In this document: piece after piece, positions 4,981 through 8,307 of the stretch
How the letters are laid out: each line of letters starts with the position of its first letter
Position numbering within the stretch: the first letter of the stretch is position 1
Assembly (NCBI RefSeq): GCF_027066465.1
Contig: NZ_JAMONU010000138.1
Coordinates: 1-8,307 of the forward strand
DNA from: Thermococcus sp.
GTDB lineage: Archaea > Methanobacteriota_B > Thermococci > Thermococcales > Thermococcaceae
DNA: 8,307 nucleotides
Direction of reading: 5' to 3'
Position numbers and translations under genes: made by a program
Notes under the pieces: model-generated
The model's input: the letters and a program-made list of their open reading frames with translations, nothing else
Told to the model about the DNA's origin: nothing
Database searches by the model: none

Positions 4981-6228
4981 ATGAGGGGAGAGAAGATTAT
5001 ACACGATGGAATTCACGGCAGTATGAAGGTCACCGGCGTAATCCTAGAGCTCGTCAAGACACCGGAGTTTCAGAGGCTCAGGCACATAAGACAGCTTGGC
5101 CTGGCGTACCTCGTTTATCCCGGCGCAAACCACTCCCGTTTCGAGCATTCCCTCGGAACGTGGCACATAGCGAAGCGCCTCTCCGGAGAGGTTGGACTGG
5201 AGGAAGACGAAAGCCTGCTCCTCCAGGTCGGTGCGCTACTCCACGACATCGGGCATGGACCGTTGAGCCACACGTTCGAGGGGATATACAGGCACTACGT
5301 GAAGGAGCGCGACCACATGCGCCTCGGTCAGGACATCATAACCGGAAAGATAAACATAACCGGTGAGGACGACGGGGGAAGGATTCCCGAGATACTCGAG
5401 GAGTTCGGAATAGACCCAAGGGAAGTCGCGGACCTTATACTGGGTCATGCCAAGAAGCCCTACCTCGGTCAGATGCTTCACAGCGGTGTTGACGTTGACC
5501 AGCTCGACTACCTCATCAGAGACGCCCACTACACCGGTGTTGCGCACGGCATAATAGACCTGGAGAGGCTCCTAAAGGTCCTCAGGGTTCACAACGGTGA
5601 GCTTGTCGTCGATGAAAAGGGTATCGAGGCCGTTGAGGGCATGATGGTCGCGCGCTCGCTGATGTACTCAAGGGTTTACTTCCACCACACGGTGAAGATT
5701 GCCGAGGGAATGCTGACCAGAGCTTTAGAGTTCGCCCTCGAGGAAGGGCACCTCTGGGACTTCTGGAGGATGACCGACTGCCGGGTTCTGGTCGAGCTTG
5801 AGGACTTGGAGGGCCTGCCGGCAGAGCTTACGAGGCGCGTTCTCTACAGGAAGCTCTACAAGGCGGCCGTTCTCGTCAGTGCGGATGAGCTTAGTCAGGA
5901 CGAAAGGAGGGAGCTTTTATCGGCCTACAGAAACGTCAGGAGAAGACAGGAGCTTGAAAGGACGCTGGCCGATGCGGTTGGAGCCAACGAGGGGGAGATT
6001 ATCATAGACTTCAGCATAGCGGACCTGATGCTCAGCGAGCCGAGGCTGAAGGAGACCGGCATAAAGGTCCTCCTTGAAAGCGGTGAGGTTCAGCCCCTCT
6101 CGAAGGTTACCCCGCTGGCAAACGCCCTCAAAAGGAGGCAGACCCCGAGGTGGGCCGTTCTTATAGCAACGCCTGAAAGGTACGTCAAAAGGCTCCGCGA
6201 GGTATGGAGGAGCGTCCTCTTCAGCTGA
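4981..6228 (+). CDS. HD-domain phosphohydrolase, dGTPase/SAMHD1-like (COG1078 type)
   Basis: A 415-aa soluble enzyme of the HD superfamily related to SAMHD1 and bacterial dNTP triphosphohydrolases, which hydrolyse (deoxy)nucleoside triphosphates with a bound metal. Family motifs appear in order: FQRLRHIRQLGLAYLVYPGA (30-49), the first metal/phosphate site RFEHSLG (53-59), the HD signature LLHDIGHGPLSH (86-97) with His88-Asp89, and DVDQLDYLIRDAHYTG (171-186), whose Asp171/Asp173 should complete the metal site. By analogy with SAMHD1, Arg53, His56, His88, Asp89 and Asp173 form the active centre, and all are present. The C-terminal 200 residues are helical and resemble the rest of the family. 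The gene has its own promoter and a strong ribosome binding site. Its stop overlaps that of the converging regulator gene. The exact substrate (dGTP or other nucleotides) is not determined by sequence. Confidence 0.9.
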   Translation: MRGEKIIHDGIHGSMKVTGVILELVKTPEFQRLRHIRQLGLAYLVYPGANHSRFEHSLGTWHIAKRLSGEVGLEEDESLLLQVGALLHDIGHGPLSHTFEGIYRHYVKERDHMRLGQDIITGKINITGEDDGGRIPEILEEFGIDPREVADLILGHAKKPYLGQMLHSGVDVDQLDYLIRDAHYTGVAHGIIDLERLLKVLRVHNGELVVDEKGIEAVEGMMVARSLMYSRVYFHHTVKIAEGMLTRALEFALEEGHLWDFWRMTDCRVLVELEDLEGLPAELTRRVLYRKLYKAAVLVSADELSQDERRELLSAYRNVRRRQELERTLADAVGANEGEIIIDFSIADLMLSEPRLKETGIKVLLESGEVQPLSKVTPLANALKRRQTPRWAVLIATPERYVKRLREVWRSVLFS

Positions 6229-7177
6229 AGAGCTTTGCCTTTATCTCCTTTTTGAGGGCCTCAATCATCTCTATAAGTTCGTCGGCGTCCTTAACTTCCC
6301 GCAGTCTCTCCTTGGGGATGAGGGGAACCTCCTTGACGATTTCGGTCTTGGTCTTTTCAAGTATGAACACGCCGTCAGAGTTGATTATCTTGCTGACTTC
6401 AGCCACCATTTCCGCCCTTTTGACCGTTGAGCGGGTCTTCCTCTCGTCTATCCCCGTCAGGATTCTGAATTCGTCGCCCTTTGAAACCGCGTTGAATGGA
6501 GCTTTCTTCACCTTTACAAGGCCGAGACCGAGGCGCTTCAGCTTTTCGAAAACCTCCTTTTCAAGGGGATTCTCGGGTTTGACGTCGAGCTTTGCCTCAA
6601 CGCGCGCGTTCAGAATATCAATGGGCTCGGCCAAGGCCTCGTCGAAAAGCTCCTCCAGTCTTATTGCAACGTCCAGAGAAACCGCCTGCTCACCGCGCTC
6701 GTAGTTGAGGAGGGTCTTCCTTGAAACCCCGAGGAGCTGAGCAAGTTCGTTAACCGAGTATCCGTGCCTTTCGCGAAGCTCCCTGAGAAGTTCACCGTTT
6801 ATCCTCACGTAGAGACCGCCGCGCTCAGCGAAGATTGCGGGGAGTTCGTTGTTGGCGAGGACGTCGTATAGGGTTTCCGGCCTCAGCGCATATATTCCAA
6901 AGCGCTCGTAGACGACTCCCTCCTCAAGCTCCGCGTTCTTCGAGCGGAGGCCCACTATGAGCGGGGAGGCGTTGAAGAACTTGGCTAGCCTCTTCAAGTC
7001 TTCGGCCTGCTCCTCGGTGATGGTGTCAATGTTGGTCGTGACCTTAACGAAGAGAAGCAGAACTAACCTGCTCGCGACTATATCGAAGCACGAACCCCGG
7101 AACTCGAGGCGGGCCGTCTTGTAGCCCGCACTCCTGAGTATGGCCTCGACGGTTTTAATGAGCCTCTCCCGCTCCAT
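6221..7177 (-). CDS. COG1395-type HTH transcriptional regulator with degenerate nuclease-like N-domain
   Basis: The 318-aa protein matches the archaeal 'putative HTH-type transcriptional regulatory protein' family. Residues 1-110 have an alpha/beta pattern like Hjc/PD-(D/E)XK proteins: GYKTARLEFRGSCFDIVA (19-36), then LLLFVKV (40-46) and QAEDLKRLAKFFNASPLIVG (57-76). The expected Glu of the E-x-K motif is replaced (FVKV), so nuclease activity is unlikely. A Cro/XRE-type HTH occupies about 128-181, with the recognition helix around VSRKTLLNYERG (151-162). The last 110 residues are an alpha/beta domain unique to the family, ending in a charged helix. Start ATG 7177 is chosen because a TATA box (7201-7209) lies about 28 nt upstream, suggesting a leaderless transcript; a longer frame upstream would run through both promoters and is rejected. 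The gene it regulates is unknown; autoregulation or control of the divergent acetyltransferase is inference. Confidence 0.87.
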   Translation of the reverse strand: MERERLIKTVEAILRSAGYKTARLEFRGSCFDIVASRLVLLLFVKVTTNIDTITEEQAEDLKRLAKFFNASPLIVGLRSKNAELEEGVVYERFGIYALRPETLYDVLANNELPAIFAERGGLYVRINGELLRELRERHGYSVNELAQLLGVSRKTLLNYERGEQAVSLDVAIRLEELFDEALAEPIDILNARVEAKLDVKPENPLEKEVFEKLKRLGLGLVKVKKAPFNAVSKGDEFRILTGIDERKTRSTVKRAEMVAEVSKIINSDGVFILEKTKTEIVKEVPLIPKERLREVKDADELIEMIEALKKEIKAKLFS

Positions 7178-7181
7178 CGTG

Positions 7182-7190
7182 TTTAAATAG
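7182..7190 (+). promoter_or_regulatory. TATA box of the GNAT acetyltransferase gene
   Basis: TTTAAATAG is centred 26 nt before about 7212, so the mRNA would begin within a few bases of ATG 7218. It lies only about 8 nt from the regulator's start codon, inside the initiation region of the opposite gene. Confidence 0.6.
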
Positions 7191-7200
7191 CGATAACCTC

Positions 7201-7209
7201 TTAATAAAG
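7201..7209 (-). promoter_or_regulatory. TATA box of the HTH regulator gene
   Basis: The minus strand reads CTTTATTAA, centred about 28 nt before ATG 7177. Transcription would start close to 7180, giving a leaderless or near-leaderless mRNA. The nearer TATTTAAAC on this strand is only about 8 nt from the ATG, too close to serve this gene. Confidence 0.55.
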
Positions 7210-7217
7210 TTAAGGTG

Positions 7218-7757
7218 ATGGGTGTGCGACCTACCGTTCTAAGGGGCAACCTCGTGTCCCTCGCCGTTCCCGTTAGGGAGGACGTCAAGAAGGCCTGGCT
7301 GTGGTACAACGACAGGGCTGTAAGGCTCTTTTTAACGGCCCCGTATGAGGTCTTCTTCTTTGAGGACGAAGTGGAGTGGTACGAGAGGATTAGAAAGGCA
7401 AAAGAGCGCGAGAAGGTTTTCTCGATAGTGGAGAACTCAACGTCTACCCTCGTTGGTTTTATAGGACTCCATAAGATAAACCACAGGGACGGACACGCGG
7501 AGCTCGGCTACTTCCTCGGAAAGGAGCACTGGGGGAAAGGTTATGGAAGCGAGGCGGTGAAATTGGCCCTCGATTACGCTTTTCGGTGGCTCAACCTCAG
7601 GAAGGTCTACGCGAGGGTTTGCGAGCCAAACGTTGCCTCGATTAGAGTTCTCGAGAAGAACGGCTTTGAACTCGTCGGGAGATTGAGAAAACACCACCAC
7701 GTCCCCGGCTACGGCTTCGTGGACGAGCTGATTTTTGAAAGGTTTAGAGAAGAATAG
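7218..7757 (+). CDS. GNAT-family N-acetyltransferase (RimJ/RimL-like)
   Basis: The 179-aa protein is a GCN5-related acetyltransferase, transferring acetyl from acetyl-CoA to an amino group of a protein, peptide or small molecule. The N-terminal VLRGNLVSLAVPVREDVKKAW (7-27) is typical of the RimJ/RimL subgroup. Strand 4 (HAELGYFL, 93-100) leads into the acetyl-CoA pyrophosphate loop HWGKGYGSEA (104-113). The later motif EPNVASIRVLEKNGFELVGR (136-155) is the usual motif B with its conserved Asn and Ser. Length is normal for the family. The start is uncertain by a few codons: GTG 7215, ATG 7218 and GTG 7224 are all in frame. I take ATG 7218 from the TATA spacing, while AAGGTGAT (7212-7219) would serve GTG 7224 if a Shine-Dalgarno is used. 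The substrate is unknown. It is divergent from the regulator and converges on the peroxiredoxin with 10 nt between stops. Confidence 0.87.
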   Translation: MGVRPTVLRGNLVSLAVPVREDVKKAWLWYNDRAVRLFLTAPYEVFFFEDEVEWYERIRKAKEREKVFSIVENSTSTLVGFIGLHKINHRDGHAELGYFLGKEHWGKGYGSEAVKLALDYAFRWLNLRKVYARVCEPNVASIRVLEKNGFELVGRLRKHHHVPGYGFVDELIFERFREE

Positions 7758-7767
7758 GGAAAGAAGC

Positions 7768-8307
7768 TCACTCGAGCTTCTTGTAGCAGAACCACCAGTC
7801 GTAGCACTCGATTTCGCCCTTAGCCTTGGCCTCTTCCCTGGCCTTCTTCTCCTCGATGGTGCTGGCTGGCGGGATGATGACCTTGTCACCGATGAGCTCG
7901 TTTTCTGGCCACTTGTGCGGAAGGGCAACTCCCTTCTCGTCGCTGACCCTGAGGGCCTTAACAAGGCGGAGTATCTCGTCCCAGTCCCTGCCGACCTCGG
8001 CCGGGTAGTAGACTATGGCCCTTATGACGCCCTTGTCGTCGACGATGAAGACGGCCCTGGCAGTTATCGTTGCTCCGCTCGGAATCATGCCGAGCTTCTC
8101 GGCGAGCTCACCGCGGTCGTCGGCGATAATCGGGAACTCAATCTCGACGCCGAGGTTCTCCTTAATCCACTCCATCCACTTGATGTGGCTGAAGACCTGG
8201 TCAACGCTGAGTCCAATCGGCTCGACGCCGAGCTCCCTGAACTTGTCGAGCCTCTTCTGCATGGCGTAGAACTCGGTCGTACAGACCGGGGTGAAGTCGG
8301 CCGGGTG
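7768..8307 (-). CDS. Archaeal peroxiredoxin (Prx6-type, three-cysteine), N-terminus outside window
   Basis: Thioredoxin-fold peroxidase that reduces hydrogen peroxide and alkyl hydroperoxides in the cytoplasm. The visible 179 residues begin at HPADFTPVCTTEF, which holds the peroxidatic Cys (visible residue 9) in its P-x-x-x-T/S-x-x-C context; the Met seven residues later is not the start. The conserved PSGATITARAVFIVDDKG (about 85-102) carries the active-site Arg. The long C-terminal arm ends GEIECYDWWFCYKKLE, with two further cysteines (visible 168 and 174). If about 37 residues are missing, these become Cys46, Cys205 and Cys211 of a 216-aa protein, the pattern I recall for P. horikoshii and A. 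pernix enzymes, which form decameric rings. Electrons would come from a thioredoxin or protein disulfide oxidoreductase encoded elsewhere. It is the best conserved protein in the window. Confidence 0.93.
   Translation of the reverse strand, partial: HPADFTPVCTTEFYAMQKRLDKFRELGVEPIGLSVDQVFSHIKWMEWIKENLGVEIEFPIIADDRGELAEKLGMIPSGATITARAVFIVDDKGVIRAIVYYPAEVGRDWDEILRLVKALRVSDEKGVALPHKWPENELIGDKVIIPPASTIEEKKAREEAKAKGEIECYDWWFCYKKLE

Noticed and set aside
7178..7309. N-terminal extension of the HTH regulator up to 7309
   Set aside because: It would run over the divergent promoters and into the acetyltransferase gene; ATG 7177 fits the TATA spacing and the family's usual N-terminus.
7437..7964. Minus-strand open frame across the acetyltransferase/peroxiredoxin junction
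   Set aside because: It overlaps two well-conserved genes and has a low-complexity Arg/Ser-rich sequence typical of a frame shadow.

Overview
The window looks like a chromosomal segment of a hyperthermophilic euryarchaeon of the order Thermococcales, probably Thermococcus. Codon use favours AGG/AGA for Arg and ATA for Ile, promoters have BRE/TATA boxes about 25 nt before the start, several genes appear leaderless or nearly so, and the gene families are typical (DUF835 membrane protein, COG1395-type regulator, 216-aa archaeal peroxiredoxin, and a MoeA for the tungsten/molybdenum pterin cofactor). No mobile element, CRISPR array, tRNA or rRNA was seen.

Layout. (1) 1-753, plus: C-terminal part of a MoeA, cut by the window edge. 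(2) 756-1001, minus: an 81-aa protein of unknown function. (3) 1106-1320, minus: a GC-rich non-coding RNA that folds by hand into three consecutive H/ACA hairpins, each closed by an ACA, with its own TATA box. It is the best find here. Hairpins 2 and 3 carry guides matching two conserved pseudouridine sites of 23S rRNA, E. coli U2586 in the peptidyl-transferase loop and U1915 in helix 69. Hairpin 1 has no target that I could assign. (4) 1353-3495, minus: a two-gene operon with a degenerate adenylate-forming (ANL) protein followed by a seven-helix membrane protein with a cytoplasmic DUF835 domain. (5) 3618-4898, plus: a complete PaaK-like ANL ligase, divergent from that operon, across an intergenic stretch with palindromes. 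(6) 4981-6228, plus: an HD-domain dNTPase-like phosphohydrolase with a textbook promoter and ribosome binding site. (7) 6221-7177, minus: a COG1395-type HTH regulator, whose stop overlaps the HD gene's stop in an 8-bp palindrome. (8) 7218-7757, plus: a GNAT acetyltransferase divergent from the regulator through interlocked promoters. (9) 7768-8307, minus: most of a peroxiredoxin, cut at its N-terminus by the window edge.

Most genes are housekeeping and need no joint explanation. The two places where parts may work together are the ANL pseudo-enzyme / DUF835 receptor / PaaK-like ligase cluster, possibly an undescribed acyl-activation or signalling module (inference), and the regulator/acetyltransferase divergent pair, where regulation by the HTH protein is plausible. 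All folding, target matching and promoter calls were made by eye, without covariance models or database searches.
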